In this document: positions 30,184 through 42,070 of the stretch, piece after piece
How the letters are laid out: every line of letters begins with the position of its first letter
Numbering within the stretch: the stretch's first letter is position 1
DNA from: Gracilariopsis chorda
Taxonomy: Eukaryota > Rhodophyta > Florideophyceae > Gracilariales > Gracilariaceae
NCBI GenBank assembly: GCA_003194525.1
Contig: NBIV01000012.1
Coordinates: forward strand, 310,001 to 374,000
Length of the DNA stretch: 64,000 nucleotides
Direction of reading: 5' to 3'
The notes under the pieces: generated by a model
Seen by the model: the letters and a program-made list of their open reading frames with translations, nothing else
Database searches by the model: none
What the model was told of the DNA's origin: nothing
Position numbers and translations under genes: made by a program

Positions 30184-31384
30184 TTAATAGTAGATAGATT
30201 TCACATGGTGAACAGGGATTTCGGCCAGCTTCTTCTTATGAGCTGTGGCGTAGTCCCATAGGAGGAAGTCTGTAAGAACTGAGTTAATAACAACGGTGTC
30301 GGAATCCTTGGAGTTATTTTCTTCCTGCAAACTCTCCAACTCCTTTCGGATCAACTCAACAGCATGAATCGAACACCCTCTGATCTCAATTTCTGTCCTA
30401 CAGCCTGAATCGAGTTCTTCTTCGCTCTTCAGAAGAGCCATCAAAGAATCCGAATACTCTATAGCGCCGAGCCAAGCAAGAATCTGTGGTACCCTGTAAT
30501 CGGCAAACATCGTTAAGAGGCTGATATCGCGGAATACAATGGCCTTTTCCGATGCAAAGCACGCCCATATATCTGCAACCAAAATCTGCGCTCGTTTGAA
30601 AAAGCATAGCCGTGCTGGTGGAAGATCGTTTGATTCGCTTATGTCGTCGACTTGCTTGAAATTGCGGAAGAGGGCGGGTTCAGCTAGCATGGAGTCATTG
30701 TACGATGAAAAGTTTGAGATGACGAGTTGCATCATAGCCTGGGCATTACCATTTGCTCGATCGACAAGAGTTTGAACAGACGAATTAAATTCGTCGATCA
30801 GCACACGTCCTGCTTCGTTTAGAACTTGTACTCGTTCATGGATGAGGGGAATTTGTGTGGAAGTCGCTGATCTGAAGATATGCAAAAGCGTTTGCAAATC
30901 CACAGTTTTCATAAACTGCGGCTCTGTGATAGGTATTTGTTCATCTATGGCTCTGTTGATGGCTGCACAAAGAGCCCAGTATCCAGTATAATTCTTGTTC
31001 TTGTACAAAACAGTAAAAGGTTCTTCTCCACTACCAGTCCAAAAGCAGAAGTTTAGAGTATCTACAGTAAAAATCCTGTCAAGCAACAGCCGATGTCAGT
31101 ACACTGTCGATAGGCGAAGAAGATAGCTTGTTGGGATTGCAGATGAACTGTATTTCTCACCATTTTAGTGCTTGAGCGGATGGGCGAGGCGGATGAAGCC
31201 CGTTCGCATTACACCACGAAGAAGAAATGGATTGTAAAGTATATTTTTGGCCGTGTAGAGTATTGTGCAGGAAAGAAGCGGCTCGTTTGCATGCCTCGGG
31301 ATCTACTGAAACTTGGGCATCCTGAAGTGAGGCAATGTATCGAGCTGTCTCTCGCACTAGTTGGCTGGGTTGCTGCACCGTCAT
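30184..31384 (-). CDS. QNG1: Queuosine 5'-phosphate glycosylase/salvage protein QNG1 (DUF2419), 2 exons
   Basis: Exons 31384-31161 and 31075-30184 join across an 85-nt intron (donor GTGAGA, acceptor CAG). The junction splits the TGG codon and yields LKWIFTVDTLNFCFW, a highly conserved family block. The product has 371 residues. Other family signatures are KNYTGYWALCAAINRA, FFKRAQILVADIWACF, LLTMFADYRVPQILAWLG, EIEIRGCSIHAVELI and the C-terminal DFLLWDYA...HHVKSIYY. QNG1 releases queuine from queuosine 5'-monophosphate so that eukaryotes, which cannot make queuine, can reuse it for tRNA modification. The ATG at 31384 (MTVQQPSQLVRETARYI) fits the usual N terminus; codons upstream to 31576 are open but look non-coding. 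The gene diverges from SEC24. Confidence 0.94.
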
Positions 31385-32070
31385 GATGGTGAAGGAAGAT
31401 GGGCAGTGGGGCAAACTGAGAACGTTCTGCGATGGCTTCAATAATTGCGGTGGAAGATCAACGAGCCAGATAAACCGCAGGTTTGATCCGGGGCCGTAAC
31501 GTGCATTGGGCTGAGTGGCGAAACTTGCTCTCTTTGGGGATAACGCTGTGGAGTATCCTAGTGCCTGCCTGCTCAATGACTCATCCCCGAAGACTGTGAG
31601 CAGGCCTCAAAAGCTGAGCTGGGACCACATTGCGAAATCGCCCGCCATTGCATCTGGCGTGGTTGCAACCGCAACTACCTTTGGGTACGCTTGGCAACGC
31701 GGCATCCCAGCTTCTTTCGCGCATCAGAATTTCAGGATTGGCGGAGCAACTTCCAATGATGGCAACATGGACGGTGGCTGAGATGGCGAGATGGCTGCTT
31801 ACAGACGGAGCCGTGAGCAACCAATCACGGGCAGCGGGGATGAAAATCGTATCAATCAATCAACAAAGCGGTTCTTCGGTTTGTGTCAGGATCCGCCGCA
31901 GCGGCGGCTTCGTCAAACGGCTCCGAATCGCCATTGTCCTCCACGCCGACTGCTCACAGAGGCCGTCCCCGAACAACAGCCGTTGACCGCCCAGTCGGCT
32001 CCGGCTTGTACATCCGTGGCGCAGACATTCCTCTCCCCCAACAAGTCCCGCACCCTAGGTAGCGTCAATC
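31385..32070. promoter_or_regulatory. QNG1/SEC24 divergent intergenic region
   Basis: 686 nt separating two divergent starts. It must contain both promoters; no specific element is recognisable. Open frames on both strands here have no motif support. Confidence 0.5.
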
Positions 32071-35000
32071 ATGCAGAGCCGAGGGGGTCAGTACCCCCCG
32101 CCCAATGTGCCTGGCCGTCCGTCGTACGCCCCGCCGTCGCAGCAGCAGTTGGATCCTAGAGCGCCTAAGCCACCAGGGGCCGTCAGCGCCCCTCCTTCCG
32201 GTAAACCCATGGCTCGCCCTCAATATCCGCCTTCCGGTTTCCGACCCATGGCGCCTCAACCTGCACCGAATCCCGCTATGCGTCCGCAGCAGCCGATGGG
32301 CCGTACGCCACCGCCGATGAGTCAAGCGCCGCCGATGAGTCAAGCGCCGCCGATGAGCCAGCCGGCCCACATGAGTCAGCCGCCCCCGATGCGTCAGCAG
32401 TCTCCACAAATGCTCCCGGGACCACGACCAATCGGTCAGGTGCCACCACCAATGGGTCAACAGCCGCCCATGCGGCCACCTATGCAGTCGCGCATGCAGC
32501 CGCCCATGCACCCCCCCACACAACGATCTTCCGCGATGCAGCATTCGACCCCGATGCAGCCGCCACAAGCTTCCCGCTATCCCCCTGGTATGGCGCAAGT
32601 GCGTCCCTCTTACCTCCAACAACCCGCTGTTCAGCAACCCCCCGGTCAACAATCCCTGGATTCGGGCATGCATAATCTTTCTCTGCAGCCGAATGGCATG
32701 TCAAACGGCCCTGCACCCGTTGCTCAGCGCCCGATGGCTCCGTACCCTCCACCGACAGGAGCAAGTATTCAACAACCAGGTCTCCCCCCCCATCCGCTCC
32801 TAAACCAGGAACTCAGATGCGTCCCACAACGAATTTGCGCCCTACGGTGAGCATGCGCCCGAACCCTGCTCCCGCGCGCCCTCTTCCGCCGGGTTATGCG
32901 GGTACACCGCCGCAGAACGAGTACGGCGGCCCAGGCCAGATGCCTCCGAGCTCTCAGCCCCAGCAGGCAAAACTCAGCAGCTCCATGATGCCACGTCCTA
33001 GTGGCAGCGAACCCCCTTGTGGAACTGCGCGTTCATACTACCATCGGGGAATGTCCCTTGTGTCGGAGGGGTCCTCTTTTCCTAATATTCCGACTAGCAA
33101 CGCTGACTTCATATCTGTGGATGATGGAAGTGCACGTCTGCGCTTTATGCGACTCACTACCAACGCGATTGTTTCCGATCCCAATGCTATGACGCGTAGT
33201 GGACTCCCATTGGCAATAATGATGGCTCCTTTCGCCAACCTTGGCCCTGGCGAGCAACCAGTTCCGATTGTCGATTTTTCTGCAAAGCAAGTTGGTGGTC
33301 CACTTCGATGCGAACGGTGCCACGGCTATGCCAATCCAGGATTCAAGTTCATGAGTGGGGGATCTCAATTTCAGTGTAACCTTTGTACTCATGTTAATAC
33401 TACCCCTACAGAGCATTTCTCTCCAATTTCTCCAGCGACTGGTCTTCGAATGGATGCCGATCAACGCCATGAACTTCGCCTAGGATCTGTAGACTACATT
33501 ATCGGATCTCCTGATTATTGTATTAGACCTCCGCAACCACCGTGCTATTTGTTTGCGTTGGATGTCTCTTCCGGAGCAATCTCATCTGGTCTGTCTGCTT
33601 TTGCAATCATGTCTATTAGATCGGCGATTGGGTCTAACTTGCTCCCGGGTAGCAACCAGGGTGCGCGTATTGCAATCATGACCTTTGACAAGGGTCTTCA
33701 CTTTTTCGATGCGCGCGGCACGGAGGATGGCAAGAGTGTAACAACTCAATACGTCCCTGATGTAATGGATCCCTTTGTTCCTCTCGGAGGCGATGCGCTT
33801 TTCCTCACACCGAAACAAGCTCTCCATGCTGTAGATGCTGCCATTGAAACTCACGGACTAAGTCCGAATGCTCAACAACAAGAGAAAGACGGTCCAACTG
33901 CAGCACCAATCGAATGCTCCCTCGCATCAGCTTTTCAAGCTATAAAGATGGCTTTTATGGAATGCGGTGGAAAGGCTTTTGTCATCTCCGGCTCCCTTCC
34001 TACGGCTGGCGTTGCAAAGCTTGAACGAAGAGGGGGTGGTGCGATCGGTGGGGGTGAGGACCGCGAAATGGGCTTGCTGAAGGAGGCTATGCCCAATTAT
34101 GAGATCATTGGTTGCGAACTTGCGGAAGTGCAGGCTTCTGTGGATCTCTTCTTGGCTCCGTCCTCTGTTTATATTGATGCTGCCACCCTGGGAAGAGTAC
34201 CTCGGGCATGTGGAGGGCGTATGCACTTATTCACTGCATTTGACCCTATTCGAGATGGAGCATCGTTGCATCGATCTTTGTGCGTTGCAGCAAGTGAACC
34301 ACGTGCGTTTGAAGCATTGCTTCGAGTAAGAACTTCTCCTGGTTTAGATGTGAAAGGGGAGTACATTGGACACTTTGGACGGCCGCAACGGGGCGACGAT
34401 ATTGCCGGCCCTGTTTTCGATGCATCATCCACTATTGGACTTGAGATTAGCGTAACATCTAAGCTAATTGCTGATGATCGACGAGGAGGCAACCGGTACG
34501 GAGGTACACCATCGCTTTTCGACGAAGCCTGTGTACAAAGCGCAACTTTGTACACTGATTGTTTGGGCAGGAGATGTATACGTGTCCATACCATGTTTGC
34601 GCAGAAAACCACTGTTTTGGCAGAAATGTTCAGACATGCTGATGTTGATGCAACTGCCGCCTTCCTGGCCAAGAAGGCAAGCTCTGCTGTGCTTATCGGT
34701 GGAACAAGCTTTTCGAAAGCAAGCGAAGCGCTCACGGAGAAGACAGCGCAGGCATTCTACGTTTACCGCAAGCACTGCACAACCGCTTCGCTAAGCGGGC
34801 AATTAATCCTCCCGGAGGCCTTGAAAGTACTTCCCGTGATGATGCTCGGTCTCATTAAGTCTGCCGCATTCCGTAAGGCAGCTTTATCGATGCAGTCGGC
34901 TGATGCCGTCACTGTTGACGAGCGAGCAGCAGCATTATCGTTCATCAGTTGCGCAAAGATATCAGAAGTTGCTGCTATGTGCTATCCACGCATGTGGGAC

Positions 35001-35591
35001 ATTACCAACCTTGACAAGAAAGCTGGGGTTCCACTTCCACCGCTAGCAGATCCAATGATTACAAACTTGGCCGGCGAAGCTGCGTCTCCGCGAAATCCCA
35101 CGAAGGAACCTATCGCTCTTCCAAACACATTGCCCTTGGCTGCCGAATCTCTGGTGGACAACAAGATGTTGTTAGTAGAAAATGCTATGCAGATGGTTCT
35201 GTGGCTTGGTAGTCAAGTAGACAAGAAGGAAGCCGAAGAAGTAATTGCTCAGGTGGGCCCAGGCAGATTGTGCATTCGGGCTGAAACCGCAGGGTCTGCG
35301 GCGCTTACCAAGGACATTAGTGAGAAGGGAAAGCGAATTGCGAAGATCATAAATCGGGTCGTTGCTGAACGTCGCGGGCTCTCAAGGCCACAGGTTGTTG
35401 TGCGAAGTGCTCCAGGTGCTGGCGGCGAAGCAAAATTTTTGAACCCGTTGCTGGTAGAAGATCAGGGATCGAGTCATTATAGTTATGTGAGCTATCTGAG
35501 ACAGATCCACAAACGAGTCATGGATAAGATGTCCAACGATTCTGCACAGAGTGATTTGCAAACATGGGAAATGCTCAACCACGGATACTAG
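32071..35591 (+). CDS. SEC24: COPII coat protein SEC24, frame broken in a C8 tract
   Basis: SEC24 is the cargo-binding subunit of the COPII inner coat at ER exit sites. The first frame (32071 to ~32790) encodes a Pro/Gln/Met-rich disordered N terminus with MSQAPP-type repeats. The second frame (from ~32784 to the TAG at 35591) carries the ordered part. That part begins with the zinc finger RCERCHGYANPGF...CNLC, then a trunk domain (CYLFALDVSSGA), beta-sandwich, helical and gelsolin-like domains ending near LQTWEMLNHGY. The frames meet at CCCCCCCC (32784-32791), where one extra base would join QQPGLPP to PSAPKPGTQ in the same Pro-rich style. An indel error in the homopolymer is the simplest reading; a 33-38 nt intron is possible but too short to be comfortable. 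The joined protein would be about 1,170 residues. Confidence 0.93.
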
Positions 35592-36777
35592 AACTAGGTA
35601 CAACATGAACTTTCATAGACCACTACTAAATAAGGGCGATAGAAGAATCCAACAGTCCAACTTCTACGCATGCAACTTAAACTATTTACATACACGCGCT
35701 GTGGAAGTCACATCCCCAACGTCAACGCGCATTCATGGCATATATCTCGTGGTCACCTCCGAGTATGGACTGAGAGCTCCGTTACAAGACAGCAGGCAGG
35801 GTAAGGGGGTAGATTGCTATTCTTTGCCAGTGCTGCAAAGATTATCGTACCCCTTCATCACTACTGTTAACACGCTTCACCCCAAGGAGGTATAATGATG
35901 GATTTTGACTGGCGACACGACATGTATAAGCACTCTCTCGACATCATCACTTCGTCGTGACAGCCTCGTTTTTGTGCCTTGGCCAGTGCGGCACCACCTG
36001 GACGTTCACTGGATTTGTAAACAAGAAAAGATTACTCGACCAGAAAAGATTGCTCGACGGATGTACATCCCCTGCACTGTGTCTTTTCTTTTTTCTTCTT
36101 CTCTCAGTCACACGCCCATTGGCACGCATGGCAGTGAACCTGAAAGAGAATCGTAACCCTTAGAAAGTTTATTCGCGGTATTTTACATATGGATTGCCCC
36201 GTCTTACCAGGAAGATTAGTCTGCACACTCGTTTGAGGCAAAGAATGTATACAACGTCTTTTTGTCGTGTGCGACAGCGCAATCCTGTAAAAAAACAAGC
36301 AGGTAGACACGCTGGGTGCACTCCTTCCCTACCATAGATGTCCCGCACAGAGTGCAAGGGTACAGGGTGCATTGTTTGGGAGCTGACGCTCTATCTTCCG
36401 GCATTATTTGTGGTTACGGGGTCCATAAAACGAGAGCCTGCGCGGAGGGAGGCGTTCATGCGCGTTCAAAGTTTGAACTTCAAACATCACTTCCGCTGGA
36501 GAGGAAAGAAAAGCTTGACACGTAAGCAACGTATGCATGGTGCTGATTCCGGGCATCAAAAGATTATTTCAGGCCGCCCCCCTCCCGCCAAATTGCGGAC
36601 CATGGATTCCGTACCTTTCTGTTCTGTTAGCTTTTACCTTGGCTGTAACCATCAGGACAACTTGCTAATCTTACCCTCCGTACTGCGTTCAGGTGCTGAC
36701 TCGTGTGGAAGCGTGATTTGCATTTATGTTGCAGCCCTTCACAGCCATTCACGTCACCTTGAGTTCAACTGCATTCC
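35592..36777. other. Spacer SEC24/SDE2
   Basis: 1.2 kb, including the SEC24 3' side and the SDE2 promoter. A frame at 36338-36790 runs into the SDE2 start in another register and has no recognisable motif. Nothing else stands out. Confidence 0.6.
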
Positions 36778-37566
36778 ATGGCGCCTGTAAACGTTTTGCT
36801 CGCAGGTCTTCCAGGGGCCAGGACAATCAACCTTCGAATAGGGGACCATCGATTCCCCCTGCGTCATGAAGATCTAACTTCCGCAATCAACTGTGCCACA
36901 GGGCTGAGGGCGGAAGCTTTCTACCTTTGCCAAGCTGGAGCCTTGCTTCACCCGCGAAGTGTCGTCACAAGACCTGGTGAACATACTGCATTTATAAACC
37001 TGTTCTTTCGACGAGCGCTTCCAGGAGGGAAAGGTGGTTTCGGAGCACTACTCAAAGGCTCCTCAGGCACAAAGAAAACCACGAACTTTGACTCGTGCCG
37101 CGATCTGCAAGGAAGGCGTCTTCGGGACGTGCGAAGAGAGCAAGCTCTACGAACCGCTCTCAATCAGAGTACCGAGCAAACTGCTGGTCGTGAAGTCAAC
37201 CCAGCTTCACCGCACAAGAGAAAGCGAGTCCCAACCGAAAACGAAACAGTCCCACGAAAAGAACGGTTGGGAGACACACTTGAGAATGTCGCAGACGAAG
37301 TGCAGAAAGCCGTAGCCTCCGGCTTTCGGTCACTTGCGGCTCGAAGAAAGCGGCGACGTGTGAGTGATACTCCTCCGCTGGAATCTACAGGGCACTCACA
37401 GCCCACGGCTATGGAGTGGATGAAAGCTTACGATGATATCTCGTCAGATTCCGAGAGCGATAGTTCCGTAGCAGAAGCATCTCCCGAAGCGCCACTGGTT
37501 GTTTCCCGAAATGCCCCGGACATATCAAGGGTATCCTTACCACGGGTAGTGCCTGGGAGTGGCTGA
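36778..37566 (+). CDS. SDE2: SDE2 splicing/genome-stability factor with cleavable ubiquitin-like N terminus
   Basis: 262 residues. The N-terminal ~84 residues form a ubiquitin-like fold ending in Gly83-Gly84, followed directly by the invariant KGGFGALLK. In SDE2 proteins a deubiquitinase cuts after this GG, and the new N-terminal Lys fragment joins the spliceosome and is later degraded. The signature TNFDSCRDLQGRRLRDVRREQALRTAL follows immediately. The middle has basic, nuclear-signal-like runs (HKRKRVP, ARRKRRRV), and the C terminus is acidic and Ser-rich (DDISSDSESDSS). The protein is shorter than animal SDE2 and lacks a recognisable SAP domain. The ATG at 36778 fits the expected start of the ubiquitin fold. 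Confidence 0.92.
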   Translation: MAPVNVLLAGLPGARTINLRIGDHRFPLRHEDLTSAINCATGLRAEAFYLCQAGALLHPRSVVTRPGEHTAFINLFFRRALPGGKGGFGALLKGSSGTKKTTNFDSCRDLQGRRLRDVRREQALRTALNQSTEQTAGREVNPASPHKRKRVPTENETVPRKERLGDTLENVADEVQKAVASGFRSLAARRKRRRVSDTPPLESTGHSQPTAMEWMKAYDDISSDSESDSSVAEASPEAPLVVSRNAPDISRVSLPRVVPGSG

Positions 37567-38862
37567 TCAAGGAGCAAGACGCAGCATCACTCATTTGACG
37601 TGATGCCTGTCACGTAAATAGTTGGCAATTTTGTGCAGAAAAGTTTACGACGGTACCAAAGGTACAGGAGTAGCTTGAAGTAATAACTCTCTCACCGATT
37701 TTCGCATTCGATACTCGCTTTGTTGGACGTGACTCATCGTTCTTGCTGATGCATCACGTCGCAGATCTGAGTGAAGTGGATGGAGCCATTGGTGTAACCC
37801 GTATCCCATAGTCGCATTTGGCATGGCGCAAAATATGCTTACTGTTGATACTCGGGGGCGTACATACCTAGCAATTATAACGGACGACGCATCGCAGAAA
37901 ATTTCGAGACCTTGCACATATCCATGGTATTCCAGGACAACAGGTGTTACGTTGGGGCTGAAAAGCATACTCACACTGGCACCAAGTGATGCGCAACTGC
38001 CATTACTGAATGACGAGATAATGTAACAAGGCTTTAAGCCAAAATCACGTTCAGTAGGACATCATCTTACGTCATTTCGACTCTCGCGTTTATCCCCCTT
38101 TTCGCTGCGAGTAGGGACCCCATGGTATCCGTCGCCCAATCTTTCTGCTGTATCTTGCATCTCAAACCATTAGTACCATCACGATCAATCAAATTGTCGC
38201 TCTTCGATCTTCGCTAGAATATAATGCTTGGCGGCATAGGCTCTTTCCTTCGCACCTTATTTTGCGAGAGATAGTTGCTCAGTGGAGGAATAGAAGAAAT
38301 GTTCTGTGCTTACGAGCTGGACCTATAATTTGACCAGCAGAGATATTTTTATTGTGCAGTAAACTGTACCAAGATCACAAGACGATTCAGACAGGGTGAA
38401 CTCCTGTCCACCCTTACGATGTTTTTCCAAAGCCCACGCGACCCTCCTATCGCCAAGTTTCCGAAACTATTGCTGATAATGAGTGCCAGGAACGCAGAAA
38501 TATACCAATACCTCTGCTGATCACAAGGACATTGCGGATAACACTTTAGCCGGCCTCCTGATATCTGTACAGACGTTTCAGTGGGTGGCCCCAGCATGTC
38601 GTAATTCTATAGATTCAGGCCGATGTCTTCGGACACTTGAAGTGGCATATGCTGGCTACTTCTGGAGCGCGAGGGAGCAGCATTTATTTGCTTGATTCTT
38701 GTCTCGAGATATTTCGAAAGGTGTCCGAGGTACCAATCCTACTCGCAAAGCGATCGGGAGTCGTTGTTCTCCAGTCTTGTTCCTCAGCACCTCCGATGCA
38801 TGACCTCCAAGTCGTGTTAAGTTTGAAATCCCACACGGATGAGAATAGCTAATATTGACGCT
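37567..38862. other. Spacer SDE2/RING gene
   Basis: 1.3 kb between convergent gene ends. It contains the exact dyad GTACCAAAGGTAC at 37653-37665. No gene is visible. Confidence 0.6.
37653..37665. repeat. 13-nt dyad GTACC-AAA-GGTAC
   Basis: Exact intergenic copy, about 90 nt after the SDE2 stop. Confidence 0.8.
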
Positions 38863-39534
38863 TTAACACGCACGATTTAGACAACACGGACATTTGTTAC
38901 ATCTCAAGAGCCAGTCGTCGATGCATTCTGTTCGTCAAGATGGTTTTGTTGTCGAATGTTCGCTTACCTTGTTAGCAGATTTGAAGGAAGACGTCGCGAT
39001 GTGCGGTGAACTGGTGTGCAGAAACTTACCAACGTGGAAAACATGATTGCACGGCAGTTGGCGGAGTCTGGCGTTTGGTTCCATATCATACTCTTCCAGG
39101 CATATTGAACAGATTTTTTGTGCAAAGGATATGATGCATTCTCCTGAAGAACTTGACCCTGTCACCTTACGTACTTCTACATTGTCCGGATTTGGATGCT
39201 CATCGACGCAAAATGACTTCAGTTTTTCCTCAATATCTTTGGTGGTTAAACCACTAGAACGCTTTGGCTTCCGAGGATAAAATGGAACGACGTTCGTTCG
39301 CGTTGACGCTTGGTAGGGGCGGTGGGAGATTTGTGGACGAATTCGAATTAATCCAATGTAACAGTATAGTAGAAACGAGGCGAGTATTACGAAAAGAAGT
39401 TCATCAAGATCAATAGCTGGTAACAGCATTGGCTTTCTAGCCGGTTTAGCATGAAGCACGTAGGAGATGTTATAGACGTAGGGAGCAACCGTGGCATTGT
39501 GCAGTGATGGGAAAATAGGGAAAAATGACTGCAT
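38863..39534 (-). CDS. Membrane-anchored RING-H2 E3 ubiquitin ligase, 2 exons
   Basis: Exons 39534-39030 and 38927-38863 join across a 102-nt intron (GTAAGT...CAG), giving 189 residues. Without splicing the RING is incomplete; with it the H2 pattern closes: CSIC, CNH, FH, VEC and a final CPCC (C-x2-C, x-n, C-x-H-x2-H-x2-C, x-n, C-P-x-C). An N-terminal lumenal segment with two N-glycosylation sequons (NAT, NIS) precedes one membrane helix at about 43-63 (DELLFVILASFLLYCYIGLI). A basic stretch then leads to the RING at the very C terminus. The layout resembles plant ATL-type ligases, which ubiquitinate proteins at ER, Golgi or plasma membranes. The substrate is unknown. The second exon adds only 21 codons. 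Confidence 0.87.
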
Positions 39535-40417
39535 TTGGCAAAGATCTTACTTGCTCCAAGGCTGAACCGGAACAAGAGCTAAGCAGTCAAGGCACTGGGA
39601 GCTACAAAGCAGGCTTTCGAGTTGTGTTATCGAAAAGTTCGATATGCATAGCCTTTCCAAATAAACGTTTTGAGGACTGAGGTTTCTGGTTTGGGACTCT
39701 AGCTCATACTGGACGAATTGATTCAATGGTGTGTTTACCCGTATTATGATAGCAACAAGAGGAAGTTATTGGTTCTATGCGCAGCGAATGGACAAAACCA
39801 GACTTGTTTCATCATCATGGGCTCAAGCTGGATTATTTTCATTTCGTGTCAACCTGTGATAGCCTAGTCTTAACGGTTGTGGCCATCAGTGAAGTCGATA
39901 TTACAGCTCCAAACTTGTTCTTCGCAGCGGACGGCAACGCAACTCGCAGATGCGCCCTCTATTTAGCTAAGTACGTCCTAGATATGCGACAAGCGGTTGT
40001 GAATTTGATTCAAGAGCCAGCAAAATCTGTTACACCCATTCTCTTGAACTCTTAATGTAGAACGGGCCTGTACTTACCAACGGTACTAGAAGGTATTTTG
40101 TGAGTAACAGATTTTGAACAGCTTCGGTGTTAGAATCACGTGTTCGTTCCATGGGCAAATGCAGGTTTATCGCTCAGCGATTGCTGGTTTGTAATGCAAG
40201 ACCCCCTATAGGCTAGGCTACCCTTGTAGAAGGAAATTGCTCTCGGATACACTATTGAAGCAAATATGGCGTTTTCGAAGTCTCCGAGGCAGCCAAAAAA
40301 AAGCTTGAAATGAGTCTTTGAGCTGTCATGTGACACTCTTAAAATTGTCAAACCGTTTCACAGGACCTCGATGTCATAGTCAAAACGACTAGGCCACATG
40401 TCCGGTGTGAAGTTCAC

Positions 40418-40492
40418 ATATACGTGTACCAGCTGCGACTATCATCAGTTCACACTGTGAACTGATGATAGTCGCAGCTGGTACACGTATAT
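40418..40492. repeat. Perfect inverted repeat, 37-nt arms, 1-nt centre
   Basis: The left arm (40418-40454) begins ATATACGTGTACCAGC and ends CAGTTCACA. The right arm (40456-40492) is its exact reverse complement around a single C at 40455. The flanking bases (C and C) do not pair, so the ends are sharp. A perfect 37-bp stem with a 1-nt loop cannot be a normal structured RNA hairpin. Confidence 0.96.
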
Positions 40493-40831
40493 CAGCCACC
40501 ACACTCGGCAGCAATGGCAAGATCACGAAATTCGCAAGTTGCAGAGATGTCACAGACCAACATCGTGTTGGGGCGATTCCGACTTGAAGACCGTCCCATG
40601 ATCTTGAACGCTACTGAAGTGTAAAGCGTTTGAGCGACACTTGCTGGCCACACCGCCTCGAAACCGAACAGATCGGGGGATGAATCTCTGCTTCCTTCAC
40701 AAAAACGTCTGAAGTTCGGACTCTGGGCGTGAAGTTCACGCCCGTAGTCTGAACACGGCATCAAGTCTGGTGTGCTGTAAGCGCCATAAGCAACCTACAC
40801 GGCGGAGAAAAACTCGAGACACTTCTCTGCG

Positions 40832-40844
40832 GTACCCTTGGTAC
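40832..40844. repeat. 13-nt dyad GTACC-CTT-GGTAC
   Basis: Exact intergenic copy of the recurrent dyad. Confidence 0.8.
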
Positions 40845-41652
40845 TGTAACCTTCAAAATTTGCCAGCTTTTCAGTTTTTGCGCTTCAACATCGGTGGTGT
40901 CACGCAAGGTTCAGCGTCAGTACAAAACGCCGACGGCGACGTCGGGTTCTCCAAGTCGGGCGAAAGGTGCCGCCGGTGTGCCCCCTTCATGTAGCACAGA
41001 AGAAATGTTTACTTCTTCCTTGCTTCATGTTGACGAGTGCAGACGGGCTTATTCACTGCCCGATTGTGTTTAATAACCCTATCATGTAAGTACTACGCAT
41101 TTCCGTTCTTCATGCACTAGGAGGATCAAACTCTACCATTCGCAGTGTAAACCATAGATCTCCATCATGCGCTGATGTCGAGGTCCATGCTGGGGTGAAT
41201 TTCCTTGGATGTCTGAGTGCTTCTCAATTCTCGCTCTTCCTATTCTTCAAACATTCTGACTGACTGGCTGTTATCTGTTCCAGGATTGAATCATGATATA
41301 ACTTTATGGCTTGTGCGGGGGCGATGGATTTAGGGGGAAGCTGCCTCGTTCATAGCTTTTGCGTCTCAGTCACCATCTTCATGTGCTAGGGAAAAGTGCC
41401 GGGAGCTTGTGGCGGCTGTATGTACAAATCGCTCATGGTAGCTCCTGGGAAGTAATACGGCTCCCCACGTTAAACTCAAGATTATTTCCTTGTTCCGTTC
41501 TCGGTCCAGTAGTAACTCTATCATGTGCAGAGTGCAACAAGAAAAAGGCAATATAGTGGATTTTCGGTACAAATTTGTCTCCTCTAGAGAAGCTTCCCCT
41601 GTTGATCTGGGTCAAAGTTCGCACATTAATACTGCACTAACGATCGTAAAGT

Positions 41653-42030
41653 TTACTGGTAGAAATCAATCGAATAGTCCTTCTCCCCTGAATTCCCGCG
41701 ATGACGGCTGCTTAACCTCATCAGATCCATACTTGTCCAGTCGTTTTTCGCAATTCGGAATGTGACAAACCGTTCAGCGACACCTTGTTCGACTCGCTTC
41801 GGGTCTTGCACTCCATATCTTTGTAAAGCCACTCGCAGCACATACGCAGAGCGTGAAAGATAACAGAAAAGGAGCTCTCCCGAATCGTTTGGCGCATGTC
41901 CCTTGTCGTAGCAGGATGGACCTCGAGCACTCACGATGCATCCAAAAAAAATCTTGGGATCATGTTGTATCCCGCGTAGGTTTTGAGTTTTGCCACGTCT
42001 GATCTTACTGGCTGCCAGCACTCTGTGCAA
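41653..42030 (-). other. Unassigned open frame of 125 codons, status unknown
   Basis: A minus-strand frame with no ATG at its 5' limit (first codon TTG) that overlaps only non-coding sequence upstream of the glyoxalase ATG. Its last ~60 residues (LQRYGVQDPKRVEQGVAERFV...) have a plausible protein-like composition, but I recognise no family. It could be a decayed transposon piece or a last exon; equally it may be chance. A 22-nt segment inside it (around 41934-41956, with an A8 run) resembles 40285-40307. Confidence 0.25.
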
Positions 42031-42070
42031 CCCAGGTAGAAACCTGAAGCGCTATCGCTCTCCAGTCACC

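Larger units (their letters stand above)
39535..42070. other. Gene-poor spacer with long perfect palindrome
   Basis: 2.5 kb. It contains a near-dyad TACCAACGGTAC (40075-40086), a perfect 37-nt-arm inverted repeat (40418-40492), an exact dyad GTACCCTTGGTAC (40832-40844), and a minus-strand frame of unknown status (41653-42030). No recognisable gene. Confidence 0.55.

Noticed and set aside
36338..36790. 150-codon frame running into the SDE2 start
   Set aside because: Different register from SDE2, no recognisable domain and mixed composition; SDE2 has a good ATG of its own.
41990..42070. Upstream extension of the glyoxalase frame to a TTG
   Set aside because: No ATG before 42071; non-ATG starts are not expected in a nuclear gene.
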